The notes beneath the pieces were generated by a model. It did not search any database, was not told where the DNA came from, and saw nothing but the letters and a program-made list of their open reading frames with translations. Shown one piece after another: positions 27,903 to 38,400 of a stretch of 64,000 nucleotides of DNA. Location of the stretch: positions 329,863 to 393,862 of the forward strand of contig DEXK01000011.1 of the NCBI GenBank assembly GCA_002364085.1, written 5' to 3'. Position numbers and translations under genes: made by a program. This DNA is from Balneolaceae bacterium UBA3186 (GTDB lineage: Bacteria > Bacteroidota > Rhodothermia > Balneolales > Balneolaceae). Every line of letters starts with the position of its first letter. Positions within the stretch are counted from its first letter, which is position 1.

Positions 27903-29261
27903 GTGAGTAATAAGAAATTTTTTATTGAAACCTACGGCTGCCAGATGAACTTCGCTGATTCTGAGGTTGTGAATTCCATCCTTATTGAAGATGGAATGAA
28001 ACTGGCTGAAAATCCGGAAAGCGCAGATGTTGTGCTAGTTAATACATGTTCTATCCGTGAAAATGCCGAAACCAAGGTTTGGAATAGATTAAAAGAACTG
28101 CGTAAGATCAAAAAATCTAACAAAGAACTCACGGTTGGTGTACTCGGTTGTATGGCGGAACGAATTAAAGACCGCATCTTAGAGCAAGAACATCTTGTAG
28201 ATATCGTAGTTGGACCTGATGCTTACCGCGACATTCCTCGTTTGCTTGCTGAGGTCGACGACGGTAGAAAAGCAGTAAATGTGCTGCTTTCGCTCGAAGA
28301 AACGTATGCAGACATCACACCGGTAAGAACGGTAGGAAACGGTGTTTCTGCATTTGTTTCCATTATGCGTGGTTGTGACAATATGTGCTCGTTCTGTGTA
28401 GTTCCATTTACGCGCGGAAGAGAAAGAAGTCGCCCTATGGAAAGTATTTTGAGGGAAGTCACACAATTAAGTAATGAAGGAGTTAAAGAGATTACACTTC
28501 TGGGACAAAATGTAAACTCTTACAAAGATGGAGAAAATACCTTCGCTAAATTGATGTTAGCTTGTAGTCAGGTTAATCCTGAGATTCGCTTCAGATTCTC
28601 TTCTCCTCATCCAAAGGACTTCCCTATCGAATTGCTCCATATAATTGCTGAGCAGCCAAATCTGTGTAATTATATTCACATCCCTGCACAAGCAGGCAGC
28701 GATTCAATGCTGGAAAGAATGCGCAGGCCTTATACCCGGGAGCAATATTTAGAACTTATCGATCAAATGAGAGCGATCATTCCGGGAGTTTCTTTCTCTA
28801 CAGATATCATTGCTGGTTTCTGTCATGAAACTGAAGAAGAACATCAGCAAACCTTGAGCTTGATGAAAGAAGTTGGATACGATCTTGCTTACATGTTCGC
28901 CTATTCAGAACGTGAAAGAACATTAGCACATCGTAAATTTGAAGATGATGTTCCGGAAGAAGTTAAAAAACGACGTTTATCTGAGATCATTACTCAGCAA
29001 ATGGATATTCAGGGTGAAAGAAACAAGAATGAGATCGGAGAACGTCACCTTGTACTTGTGGAAGGAACCAGTAAGAAGTCTGAAGAACAAATGAGCGGAC
29101 GTACAGATACAAATAAGATCTGTGTATTTGACCGTAGAGATTTTGAGCCGGGCGATTATGTAGAAGTTGAAATAACAGATTGCACATCTGCTACCCTTCT
29201 CGCTAAACCGATCAAAAAAAGCAGCATCACTGAATTCTTTGGAGCAGTAGTAGAAGCTTAA
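27903..29261 (+). CDS. miaB: tRNA-2-methylthio-N6-dimethylallyladenosine synthase
   Basis: A radical-SAM methylthiotransferase modifying A37 of tRNAs. 452 residues starting with GTG at 27903. The N-terminal UPF0004 domain has its three cluster cysteines at 13 (ETYGCQMN), 49 (NTCSIRENAE) and 83 (LGCMAER). The radical-SAM CxxxCxxC is at 158/162/165 (GCDNMCSFCVVPFTRGRERSR). A TRAM domain lies at the C-terminus. It is followed without any gap by the GTG of the next gene. Confidence 0.96.
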   Translation: MSNKKFFIETYGCQMNFADSEVVNSILIEDGMKLAENPESADVVLVNTCSIRENAETKVWNRLKELRKIKKSNKELTVGVLGCMAERIKDRILEQEHLVDIVVGPDAYRDIPRLLAEVDDGRKAVNVLLSLEETYADITPVRTVGNGVSAFVSIMRGCDNMCSFCVVPFTRGRERSRPMESILREVTQLSNEGVKEITLLGQNVNSYKDGENTFAKLMLACSQVNPEIRFRFSSPHPKDFPIELLHIIAEQPNLCNYIHIPAQAGSDSMLERMRRPYTREQYLELIDQMRAIIPGVSFSTDIIAGFCHETEEEHQQTLSLMKEVGYDLAYMFAYSERERTLAHRKFEDDVPEEVKKRRLSEIITQQMDIQGERNKNEIGERHLVLVEGTSKKSEEQMSGRTDTNKICVFDRRDFEPGDYVEVEITDCTSATLLAKPIKKSSITEFFGAVVEA

Positions 29262-30668
29262 GTGAAAAACCGCAGAACATATCTTTTGCGGTGGGTGCTT
29301 GTTGTATTCTTTCTGATGTTTGGCTATTCGGTAAGCTATGCCCAAAAGAAAGTAGCCCTGGATTGGGAAAAGCCTGCTGATTCTAAAGCTTTTAACAGGG
29401 AACTGGATTTCTTCAGTAATCACAATGTCTCATATCTGTTCGTGAGCCATCCATTAACTGCAGATGAAATAGCTTCATTAGACAGCACAGGAATCTCATT
29501 TTTTGTCAAATTGGATCACAAATTTGTAACTGCAAATCAGTTTGATAACAATTCAGATACATACCTGGAATCTATAAATGATGCCAAATCTTATTACGAT
29601 TCTTCTGCTTTCTTCAATGGTATTATTGCATTTACTCACAGCAATATTTCACAGGCATATTTAAGTTCACAAGCATATTCAAGTTCAGAAGACTTTTTTG
29701 AAATAACAGGGAATAAGGTTTATTCAGTTAACGTCCATTCAAGTTCGGTTTTTAGCTTTTTTGAACCCCAGTCTACTTACCCTGAATCTATTTCATCATT
29801 AAAGAACATACTTAAAGAATCAGATCTCCCACTTATTCTGAATAGTAGTTGGTTTATTTCAGCATTAGAAAATAACACTGAACTAAAAAATGCATTTGAA
29901 GGAACATCTGGGGTAGACCCAAATACAATTGCTGTACCTCTTTTACCAGAGCAATCACCTAAAATCCATTGGTCTATCGTGGTTTTGATGTTATTGTGGA
30001 TCAGTCTTGCAATAAACGTCGCAACCAACCCAACTTATCTGGAAACAATCCCGCGTTATTTTACAGCCCATCGCTTCTTTGTTGATGATATAATGAGTTA
30101 CAGAGAACGTTCATCTGCAAGCGCTGTATTTCTATTATTTCAGCATGCTGTTTTTGGGGGATTGGTTACTTATATACTTTCGAAAATATTTATCAGCGAT
30201 ACCGGATTGGAGGCTCTGTATCACCATCTTCCATATATTGCAATAATGGGGAAAAACTATTTTTCCTTATTTGTTCTGTCTACACTTGTGATTTTAGTAG
30301 TAGAAATGATCGCTCTTTTTTGGCTCTATTTTCCGAATAAAGAAATGTCTCATTTCAACCAGGCTCTTAATTTATTTACCTGGATATTTCATCTCGATTT
30401 TATTCTGATCACCTTGTTAGTTACGGTCTATTTCTCCGGACAAAGCACCTCATTCCTAGCCAGTATACTTGCAATCACCTACGTGTTGATCTGGTTCTCA
30501 AGCTTTAATATCACTGCTTTTGATGCATCCAAAAGATTGGGAATGCATCGGAATACTTATCTTTTTAAAACTGTAGGCCTTCATACTCTAATAAGTGGTG
30601 TGCTTGTTATATTACTCCTCATTTTTAACGGTTGGTGGGATGTACTCCGACTGGCTGTCTCTGTTTAA
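29262..30668 (+). CDS. Signal-peptide plus C-terminal polytopic membrane protein, unknown
   Basis: 468 residues beginning with GTG immediately after the miaB stop. A signal sequence ends near SVSYAQ. Residues 30-220 form an extracytoplasmic soluble domain (VALDWEKPADSKAFNRELDFF...) of unknown fold. From about 235 on come five to six membrane helices, with a conserved-looking loop PRYFTAHRFFVDDIMSYRERSS. I do not recognise the family. The zero-gap arrangement suggests translational coupling to miaB. Confidence 0.65.
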   Translation: MKNRRTYLLRWVLVVFFLMFGYSVSYAQKKVALDWEKPADSKAFNRELDFFSNHNVSYLFVSHPLTADEIASLDSTGISFFVKLDHKFVTANQFDNNSDTYLESINDAKSYYDSSAFFNGIIAFTHSNISQAYLSSQAYSSSEDFFEITGNKVYSVNVHSSSVFSFFEPQSTYPESISSLKNILKESDLPLILNSSWFISALENNTELKNAFEGTSGVDPNTIAVPLLPEQSPKIHWSIVVLMLLWISLAINVATNPTYLETIPRYFTAHRFFVDDIMSYRERSSASAVFLLFQHAVFGGLVTYILSKIFISDTGLEALYHHLPYIAIMGKNYFSLFVLSTLVILVVEMIALFWLYFPNKEMSHFNQALNLFTWIFHLDFILITLLVTVYFSGQSTSFLASILAITYVLIWFSSFNITAFDASKRLGMHRNTYLFKTVGLHTLISGVLVILLLIFNGWWDVLRLAVSV

Positions 30669-30687
30669 ATATTCACTTGTAATTCTA

Positions 30688-30784
30688 GTTACCTCCGGTG
30701 CGGAATGCCCCGAAAGTTCCGCTTCTATTAGCATTAACTATTTCACATGCATACCGCCGAGCCTGAAGGCTCTGATAGCGTAAA
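30688..30784 (+). repeat. Interspersed hairpin repeat, partial copy A1
   Basis: Begins ACCTCCGGTGCGGAA, with CCGCCGAGCCTGAAGGCTCT near the end (GAGCC/GGCTC hairpin). Same family and orientation as copies at 30894, 39251 and 43722, but shorter. Confidence 0.75.
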
Positions 30785-30893
30785 GCTCACAGTTAAAGTT
30801 AAATTGTTCAAGCTTGTGAAGGATTTTTTGATCTAGTTAATGGAATCTAGGCTTCACGAAGATCCTGAAACAAGTTCAGGATGACCCTAATTC

Positions 30894-31073
30894 TCGTTCC
30901 GTACCTCCGGTGCGGAATGATACGGGAAGCCCTGCTTCCATTAGTAGTAGCTACTTCAGTTACATACCGCCGAGCCTGAAGGCTCTACTAGCGTAAATTC
31001 CTCAGTTATACATTTTATCGGAAAATGGTTCTTATTGAACAGTAGTGCCAAGCAGAACATGGGAATGAGGTTA
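30894..31073 (+). repeat. Interspersed hairpin repeat, full copy A2
   Basis: About 180 bp, closely matching 43722-43902: TCGTTCCGTACCTCCGGTGC start (CCGTACC pairs with GGTGCGG), then GGAAGC-cct-GCTTCC, then GAGCC-tgaa-GGCTC, ending GGGAATGAGGTT. No coding potential is seen. Confidence 0.8.
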
Positions 31074-31081
31074 AATAAATA

Positions 31082-34000
31082 CTAGTGGCTATGTATCAAT
31101 TTTCTATCCCATAGTCCCGAGAATATAAACAACAGAGCAGTACTAAATAACAGCCCCCATATTACTACAATCGCTAGGTTTTGCCAGAATTCATCTGTTC
31201 CGAAAATAACCATCGGGAGTAACCCAACAACAGTAGTTGTTGTTGTGATCAAAATAGGTCGCATTTTCTGTCGGAAAACATAGTACCAGGCTCTTAAACC
31301 TCCAATACCTTTGCTTCTTTCCAATTTTCGTTGGTGAATAAGCAATATGGCATTATTTACAACTACACCTACACAAAGTAAAGCCCCGGCTATAGCTCCC
31401 CGATCGAAGCTAAGATCATTTGTCAACGTTCCCAACATGATACCGATAGCACTAAATGGAATTGCTAAGATCACAAAAAGTGGTCCTGTCCAACTTTCAA
31501 GTAGTGCAGAAACGATCATCCAAACGCTCAAAATACTCAATAATGCAATCAGCCATAGATTCTTTGTTTGAGCATCGTCATCAAAACTAAATCCACTATA
31601 ACCATATTTTATTTTTGCTCCAACCGGAACAGGTACTTCTTCAAGCATAGCTTCGGTAAAATCCTGTGCCATTCTATAGTTACCCAAAAAATTGAATGTG
31701 ACCACTCTTTCATAAGATTGATCAACTCTTCTGATTTCAGTGAGTGCCTTTTCCTTTTTGATTGAGCCATAAGTTTCTAAATCAAAACTTGAAGATCCTC
31801 CTCTCCTCATTCTTTCCATCAAATCTTCTTCGTAAAGCCGTTTACTCTCAGTTCTACCAATCAAATACATTTCCTGGCCTTCAAATTCTACTTTCCCAAA
31901 AGAATTTTCGGGGTTGATATCCATTGATAATGCATTTAAAACTTCCCTCCTGTTTAATCCGCTTGCCAGCATCTTTTTATCATTCAATTCAAGATTAAAT
32001 TGATAAAAATCATCTCTGCTAAAATATGAACTGTTATTTATATCGACTTCCCTGACTCTTCTATTTTTTTCTAATCTCCTTTGAATTTCACGTGCCAAGT
32101 CATAAAGCTCATTGTAGGCATACCCCGTAAGTGTAATTCTTTGGGATGACGAACCACCTCCAAAACCCGTGCTGTGATTTTGATTCAATCCTGAAACTGA
32201 AACTGCGAAATTACCGGTTTGGGAAGCTAGATAAATCGCTTCGAACAGAAAATAATATGGAGCAACTTCGCTCAAATATTCATTCTTAACAGAAAAAGTG
32301 ATATAAGCTCCAAAATCTTCCGAAAGTTGAGCTTCGTAATAAGAAAAAGCATCCGTATATGGCTCTGCAATCTCTTCATAATTACTCACAATTTTATCAA
32401 TTTCAGAAAGGGGTGTTCCCTGTGGACTACGGATATACACTGAAATTTTTTCTTCCGTATCACGCCTCCAGGGACTTCCAAAATAAGTTTCTTTTGTAAA
32501 TTTATAAGTTAATCCTCCTATCAAAGGATCAATATTATCTCTGTTATCAAAATAGGCCTGTGTAAACTGCGGCCAGTGCGTATTTTCCCAGTCATCCGGA
32601 GTTTCTATAACAAATAAAGGAAGCCCAATTACTCCAATGAGAGCGATAACTAAAACCCATCGTAATTTATTTCTAAATACAATTGAACGTAAAATAAATC
32701 GCTTTAAGAAATTGCTCAAAGGCTTCTTTGCTCGGACTTTTTGTTTAGCTTTAGATGCAGGTGTCAACCAGATAAGTGCATAAGGAATCCATGTAAAAGC
32801 TACGATTACTGAACTCAGCAAAGTAATGGTAAGTGCCACAGCAAGAGGAAGTAGAAACAATCGAAGTTCTTCCAGTGCGAATAATAATGGAACAAAAATT
32901 CCTACAGTAGTAAATGTACTTCCCAAAACAGGTACAAAAGATTTAGGTAGCTCTTTTCTGATATGTTCAACCCTTTCTGATCGCTCTTTTGGTAAACGGG
33001 GATTGATCTGCTCAAAAACTACTACCGCATTATCGATCAACATACCCAGAGCAATAGTCAATCCTGCCAGAGTAATTACATTCAATGTGTAATTAACCAT
33101 AAAAAGCGTCGTTATACTCAGAAGTACGGAGAATAGAATACTCCCCACAATAACTATCGGAGCTCTTACTTTTCTGATGAACAACAGAACTACGAAGAAT
33201 ACCAACAACCCACTAAATATTGCTTGGTTTCCCAACTCATTAAACTGAGCTCTTAATTTTTCAGTTGAATCAACTTGTAATCTCAACGTCATCCCTTTTG
33301 GCAATATTGATTTGATCTGCTCCATTTCAGCCAGAGTCCGTTCAGCTAGACTCATGGCATCAGCACCAGGTTCTTTGTTCAATCTTATCGTAAGCGCAGT
33401 ACTTCCGTTAACTCTACGGATGCTTTTGGATGGATAATCGCTTACGGTAACGGTTGCAATATCACTTAATCTGATCTGGCGGATAGTTCCCGGGATAGAA
33501 ATTTTTAAATTCGAAACATCAGTAGTATTCTCGAAATCAGGTGGTAAGATCATGCTGATTCTTGAGCTTCCTGAATCAATAAAACCTGATGTCCTCCAAC
33601 TTAGTTTATCCCTTATTTCAGCGGTAATTTCTGTTGCTGAGAGATTATATTTCTCTACAGCCAAACGGTCGAACTCGATAGTAAGAGCCGGATCATCAAC
33701 ACCTTCAAGATCGACACTAGAAATACCTTCTAAGCCCAATAACCTTACTTTGATAGATTGACGCGCATATTCTAGCAATGCTTTACCGGGTAAATCTCCA
33801 CTTAACGTGTATACAATAAATGTTTGCTGATCTTCCAGTTCTTCCGGTACACTTCTGGAAATTTGTACCGGGCTAACATTTTGTGGTAATGATTGCTCTA
33901 CAGAAAACAACTGCTCTCTTAACTCCAAAGATCGAAATTCAACCGGAGCGTTTTTATTAAAGGTGATGGTAACCCTTGATCTTCCTGATTGAGTGATGGA

Positions 34001-34234
34001 ACGTACTTCCTGAACATCACGAAGGTTATTGGCGGCACTTTCTACTTTTCGGGTTATTTCCTGTTCAACAATTTCCGGTGCAGTGTTCCCCCAGCTGTAA
34101 AAAACGGTAATTCTCGGAAGATTGAGTTCGGGTGCATTTTCTACCGGAATATTCACCCAGGTGAAAAGCCCGACGATACATACGATCAGGTAAAAAAAAG
34201 AGACCAAATATTTTCGTCGAAGCAATTCTCTCAT
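31082..34234 (-). CDS. RND efflux pump permease (AcrB/MdtC-like), second of pair
   Basis: 1050 residues with the 12-helix RND layout: helix 1 at about 11-29, a large periplasmic loop, a helix 2-6 block (about 335-480), a second periplasmic loop and the C-terminal helix block. The helix 4 motif is GMLIDNAVVVFEQ, keeping the proton-relay Asp with Asn next to it; the helix 10 segment is GVVVNNAILLIHQRK. It lies 6 bp downstream of the adaptor gene. Substrate unknown; it probably pairs with the other permease of the locus. Confidence 0.9.
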   Translation of the reverse strand: MRELLRRKYLVSFFYLIVCIVGLFTWVNIPVENAPELNLPRITVFYSWGNTAPEIVEQEITRKVESAANNLRDVQEVRSITQSGRSRVTITFNKNAPVEFRSLELREQLFSVEQSLPQNVSPVQISRSVPEELEDQQTFIVYTLSGDLPGKALLEYARQSIKVRLLGLEGISSVDLEGVDDPALTIEFDRLAVEKYNLSATEITAEIRDKLSWRTSGFIDSGSSRISMILPPDFENTTDVSNLKISIPGTIRQIRLSDIATVTVSDYPSKSIRRVNGSTALTIRLNKEPGADAMSLAERTLAEMEQIKSILPKGMTLRLQVDSTEKLRAQFNELGNQAIFSGLLVFFVVLLFIRKVRAPIVIVGSILFSVLLSITTLFMVNYTLNVITLAGLTIALGMLIDNAVVVFEQINPRLPKERSERVEHIRKELPKSFVPVLGSTFTTVGIFVPLLFALEELRLFLLPLAVALTITLLSSVIVAFTWIPYALIWLTPASKAKQKVRAKKPLSNFLKRFILRSIVFRNKLRWVLVIALIGVIGLPLFVIETPDDWENTHWPQFTQAYFDNRDNIDPLIGGLTYKFTKETYFGSPWRRDTEEKISVYIRSPQGTPLSEIDKIVSNYEEIAEPYTDAFSYYEAQLSEDFGAYITFSVKNEYLSEVAPYYFLFEAIYLASQTGNFAVSVSGLNQNHSTGFGGGSSSQRITLTGYAYNELYDLAREIQRRLEKNRRVREVDINNSSYFSRDDFYQFNLELNDKKMLASGLNRREVLNALSMDINPENSFGKVEFEGQEMYLIGRTESKRLYEEDLMERMRRGGSSSFDLETYGSIKKEKALTEIRRVDQSYERVVTFNFLGNYRMAQDFTEAMLEEVPVPVGAKIKYGYSGFSFDDDAQTKNLWLIALLSILSVWMIVSALLESWTGPLFVILAIPFSAIGIMLGTLTNDLSFDRGAIAGALLCVGVVVNNAILLIHQRKLERSKGIGGLRAWYYVFRQKMRPILITTTTTVVGLLPMVIFGTDEFWQNLAIVVIWGLLFSTALLFIFSGLWDRKLIHSH

Positions 34235-34240
34235 CAGAAA

Positions 34241-35302
34241 TTAATTAGCCATTAACGGAATCACTTTTTGCTGATGACTTATACTGAAATGTTTATCAAC
34301 TGCTAAAGTATCGCCCGGATTTATTTCTTCATGATCTATTAGCACCCATTCTGTGTTCATTTCTACAGGAGTTACATAGATCCACTCTACTTCACCATTG
34401 TTGAGTTTGAAAACAAGCGTTCGCCCGTCTCTTGCAAGTAAACTCTCACGTGGCATCCTTACTTTTGATGTTGCACTACGTACGAAAATCCGTCCTTCAA
34501 CGGTCATGCCCGTTTTCAATGCGCCATTTGGATTTTGAACCTCTACTATTGCCTGCCCCGTTTTTGACTCCTGATCTATTTCAGGAGAAATAGCTACTAT
34601 CGTTCCGGTATAATTTTCGTTAGCCGGTCCGGTTAGCTCCACCTCCATTCCTTTCTTCAATTGTACTATTTCTTTTTCCAGAACATCAAAACGGATTTTA
34701 ACCGTATTTGTATTTACAAAGCTACCCAATTCTCTTCCGGCTCCAACGTAAGCACCATTAGTAACAACTTCTTTGGTAGAAACATATCCTGAAAAGGGCG
34801 CTTTAATAGTAGTATAGCTAAGGTCGAGTTTTGCTCTTTCATAATTTAGCTCAGCTTCAGCTAACCCGGTGTTTATTTTCATAAGATCGTTACTGGTTGT
34901 ATCCTGATTTAGTTCTCCTCTAAGCCGCAGTTCTGTTTCATATTCGTTCTTGGCTTTTAAATATTTGTTGTAGGCATCATTCTTTCTGTATTCCCACTCT
35001 TCTTTATCAAATTGAAGAATGATATCTCCTTTGTTTAATGATTTTCCATCGATTACATTATGAGCTTCTACGAAACCTCCAATTCTTGGAGTGATCAATA
35101 TCTTTTTTGCCGGCTCAACAACACCTCTGCTTTCGATGTAATATCGTAAAGCTTCATCATCTGCTACTGTAAATACTACCTCCGGTAAAATCTCAATGCT
35201 GTCCATATCAGGAGTATCTACTTCTTCTTTTTTCCCTTTACAGGATGCCAGAAGCCCTCCAAATATTATTAATACAACCGATGTTTTAAGTATTTTTTTC
35301 AT
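34241..35302 (-). CDS. RND efflux periplasmic adaptor, lipoprotein
   Basis: 353 residues from the ATG at 35302, which immediately precedes the signal and lipobox LLASC at about residue 20. A TTG-type start at 35401 would put 33 odd residues in front of the signal. Adaptor features: the lipoyl half-motif VVEPAKKILITPRIGGFVEAHNV, a coiled hairpin at about 95-140, the second lipoyl half LSYTTIKAPFSGYVSTKEV and the beta-barrel domain. It bridges permeases 31082 and 35434 to an outer-membrane channel; no TolC homologue lies in the window. Confidence 0.9.
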   Translation of the reverse strand: MKKILKTSVVLIIFGGLLASCKGKKEEVDTPDMDSIEILPEVVFTVADDEALRYYIESRGVVEPAKKILITPRIGGFVEAHNVIDGKSLNKGDIILQFDKEEWEYRKNDAYNKYLKAKNEYETELRLRGELNQDTTSNDLMKINTGLAEAELNYERAKLDLSYTTIKAPFSGYVSTKEVVTNGAYVGAGRELGSFVNTNTVKIRFDVLEKEIVQLKKGMEVELTGPANENYTGTIVAISPEIDQESKTGQAIVEVQNPNGALKTGMTVEGRIFVRSATSKVRMPRESLLARDGRTLVFKLNNGEVEWIYVTPVEMNTEWVLIDHEEINPGDTLAVDKHFSISHQQKVIPLMAN

Positions 35303-35433
35303 TTCGTATCCTTTAAAACTATGGGTTAAAACCTTTTCCTGTTTACCGCTAAATTTGATATAAATATACCGACCTTGAAGGGTTTCCTTGATCAAATTCA
35401 TTCATAACTAACACATTCCAAATTGACAAATTC

Positions 35434-38400
35434 TTAATTCTTAATTGAATCATTCTTAATTCTCTTCCTTCCTTCAATCCATTTAAAAACCATCGGGATC
35501 AAATAGAGCGTTAAAAACGTGCTTGTTACCATCCCTCCCATCAAAGCTATTGCCAATGCTTGTCTTAATACATAGCCATCACCAAAAGGAATCAACATGG
35601 GAATTAATCCTAAAATAGTTGTTAAACTGGTCATCACAACCGGGCGAAATCTGTTTTTTCCGGCTTCCCGAACTGCTTCTTCCAGATTTCCTGTTTCTTC
35701 ATAATAGCGTCGCATAAAATCCACTTTTAGTATGGAGTCGTTTACCGCAATACCGGTCAGGATCAGAATTCCCATAAATGAAAGTGCGTTTAAACTTACA
35801 CCTCCAAGGTACAACGCGAATACTGAACCGATCCATGCAAAAGGAATAGCTAAAATAATGATGAATGGGTATTTCAGGTTTTCATATTGAATAGCGAGTA
35901 TCAGATAAATCAGCAGCACACTAATAGACAACAGAATTCCCAACTCTTTTAATAGATTTATTAATTGTAGTGCGGTTCCTCCTATTTTGATCTCATGCCC
36001 TGTTTGTTGCATAAAATCATTTACCTGATCTCTGATCTCATCTGAATTCCACCACCAGTCCGCAAAGGTAAAATCAGAATTGTATGTTAGTATTGCTGAT
36101 TGTTCCAATCGTTCAATTTGCTCAGCTTCATCCACTACATTAATAATTGCAATTTCAGAAAGCGGGATCACTTTATTTTTTAAATCAAGCTTTATTTCCC
36201 GAGGATCGGTAAGATCTTCCCCTTCTCCCAACAACCGAATTGCAATTTGTTCATCCTGCCTGTTCCAGTCGGTTACATACATTCCCCGCGTGAGAGACTC
36301 CAGATATGCAATTACATCCCGCTCACTAATTTCGTAAAACAGCAATCGATCATTTCTAAGTTGCAGCTGATAAGCCTCAACTGTCTGAGGAAACTTTTCT
36401 GTTAACTGAACATCCCCAAAAGTTCTATTCATGTGTTCATTAAGTGCGGTCCCGACTCTCTTACTGAAGTTACGATCTATTCCTACTACACTAAATTGAA
36501 CCGGAGCTTCCACGGATGAACTACTTCCGCCAATTCGTGAATCTCCTTGTTTACTGAACGACCACGTCTGATAAGTTTTCTGCAAAGATGAAAAAAGGGC
36601 TTCAACCCGAAAAGCTTCCTGCCAGTTTTGGACAGGTACTGTGATCTTGAATTTATTGAGCCCTTCATCCTGAATAGAGCTTAAACTTGTATTATCGGTA
36701 TATCCACCAACTGACAGAATTTGAACAGAATTTGTTTCTCTTTTAATAAAATCAGTAATGGTTTTAGAAGCCTCTTTTGCTGATCGTAAAGAAGTATTTC
36801 CGGGTAGAGTGACCAGATATTCAACACGTTCCGGTTCTCCTTCAGGCAAGGCATCTTTCTGAACATTTAAAAAAGCGAATACTGCAATTGCGCTTAATAC
36901 TAAAGTAAAGAGAACAGGTAGAAGTGGTTTATTTATAGCCTTCGCTAAACTTCTTTCATACTTTTCGATTATAGTGTCTAATCCGGATGATATCTTAGAA
37001 AGAAAACCCGAAATCCCTTTTCCACTGAATTGAACAGCAAAAACCGGCAAGATCACTAATGCAATCAGCAGAGATGAAAGTAAACTTATGGAAAGTGTTG
37101 CTGCAAGATCCCTGAAAAAAGCCCCTTCAAATCCTCCCAGGAAAATAAGCGGTAGAAATACGGAAATGGTAGTAAAAGTTGAAGCTGTTACCGCTAAAGC
37201 TATTTCCTTGGTTCCTTTGGTAGCAGCTTCGTACTTATCTAATCCTTTCTTTTTGTAACGATTGATATTCTCTAAAACCACAATGGAGTTATCCAGTAAA
37301 AGGCCGATCCCAAGCGTTAAACCACTCAGAGAAATGATATTCAATTGAATATCAAATAAATACATGATCACGAAAGTGAGGAAAATACTGACAGGAATAG
37401 AGATCCCGATAGTAAAAGGACTCCGAATGTCATCCAGAAATAAAAACAGAACGATAAAAGCCAGTATTCCACCAATGATCAGCGTTTGAAGAAGATTAGA
37501 AATGGAATTTTCGATGTAGGTAGCGTCTTCCCTGATGATCTGAATATCGAATTCAGGGTTTTGGGTTTTGATCTCGTTTACTGCATTCTGCAAAGTCTCA
37601 AATACCGTAACGGTATTGGCTCCATATTCCTTTTTAACCAGAACATTCAAGACTTCCTGATTATCTAATAAAGCAAAAGAAGAAGGATCGGCTTCTCTGA
37701 TCTCAACATCTGCAATTTCTGATAGTGTAAGAACCCGCCCATTTGCCAATGAAATAACCGGAATCGACTCGATATCTTCGATCGTCTCAATTCTGCTTTG
37801 GATCTTTATAGCATAGCGATACCAACCATCCCGAAGTTCTCCTGTGGAAGAAAATACGTTTGCATTGCTGATGATCTGCTGAACTTGAGTAAGTGTTAGC
37901 CCATAGCGATCCAATAATTTGGGATCATAATTGATCTGTACTTCCGGTTCCACTTCTCCCACTAATAGTGCCTGCGCAATTCCATCCTGCTGCTCCAACC
38001 GACGCGTAAAAACTTGCTCTGCCCAGCGTTTGCTTGCCAAGCGATTTCCGAAACTTTGGTTTTCAGCGTCTTTTAAAGTGACTGCGATCGTAGCTATAGG
38101 CTCATCAGAAGCTGAAGAATATACCAGTTGAGGACGTTCTGCATTTTGAGGAAGCAACGGTCTGGCCTGATCCAACTTTTCACGGACATTCAGAAATGCC
38201 AAATCCATGTCGGTTCCCCATTTGAAAGTGAGGAAAATGAGACTTTGTCCCTGTCTGGAAAGACTTCGGGTTTCCTGCACTCCACGAACGGAGCCAAGCG
38301 TCCCTTCTAGTCTCTCATTGATTCTGTACTCCACATCTGCGGCCGGAGCACCTTTATATTCCGTACTGATCAACAGCGTGGGCGGGTTTACATTCGGAAG

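Larger units (their letters stand above)
30669..31081. other. Convergent intergenic region made of repeats
   Basis: 413 bp between the membrane protein and the RND permease. It holds repeat copies A1 and A2 and, at 30862-30882, an unrelated hairpin ATCCTGAA-acaag-TTCAGGAT. I see no gene. The hairpins may end transcription of both flanking genes. Confidence 0.7.

Noticed and set aside
30595..30783. 62-residue plus-strand frame running into repeat A1
   Set aside because: It overlaps the end of the membrane protein gene in another frame, and its second half is repeat sequence.
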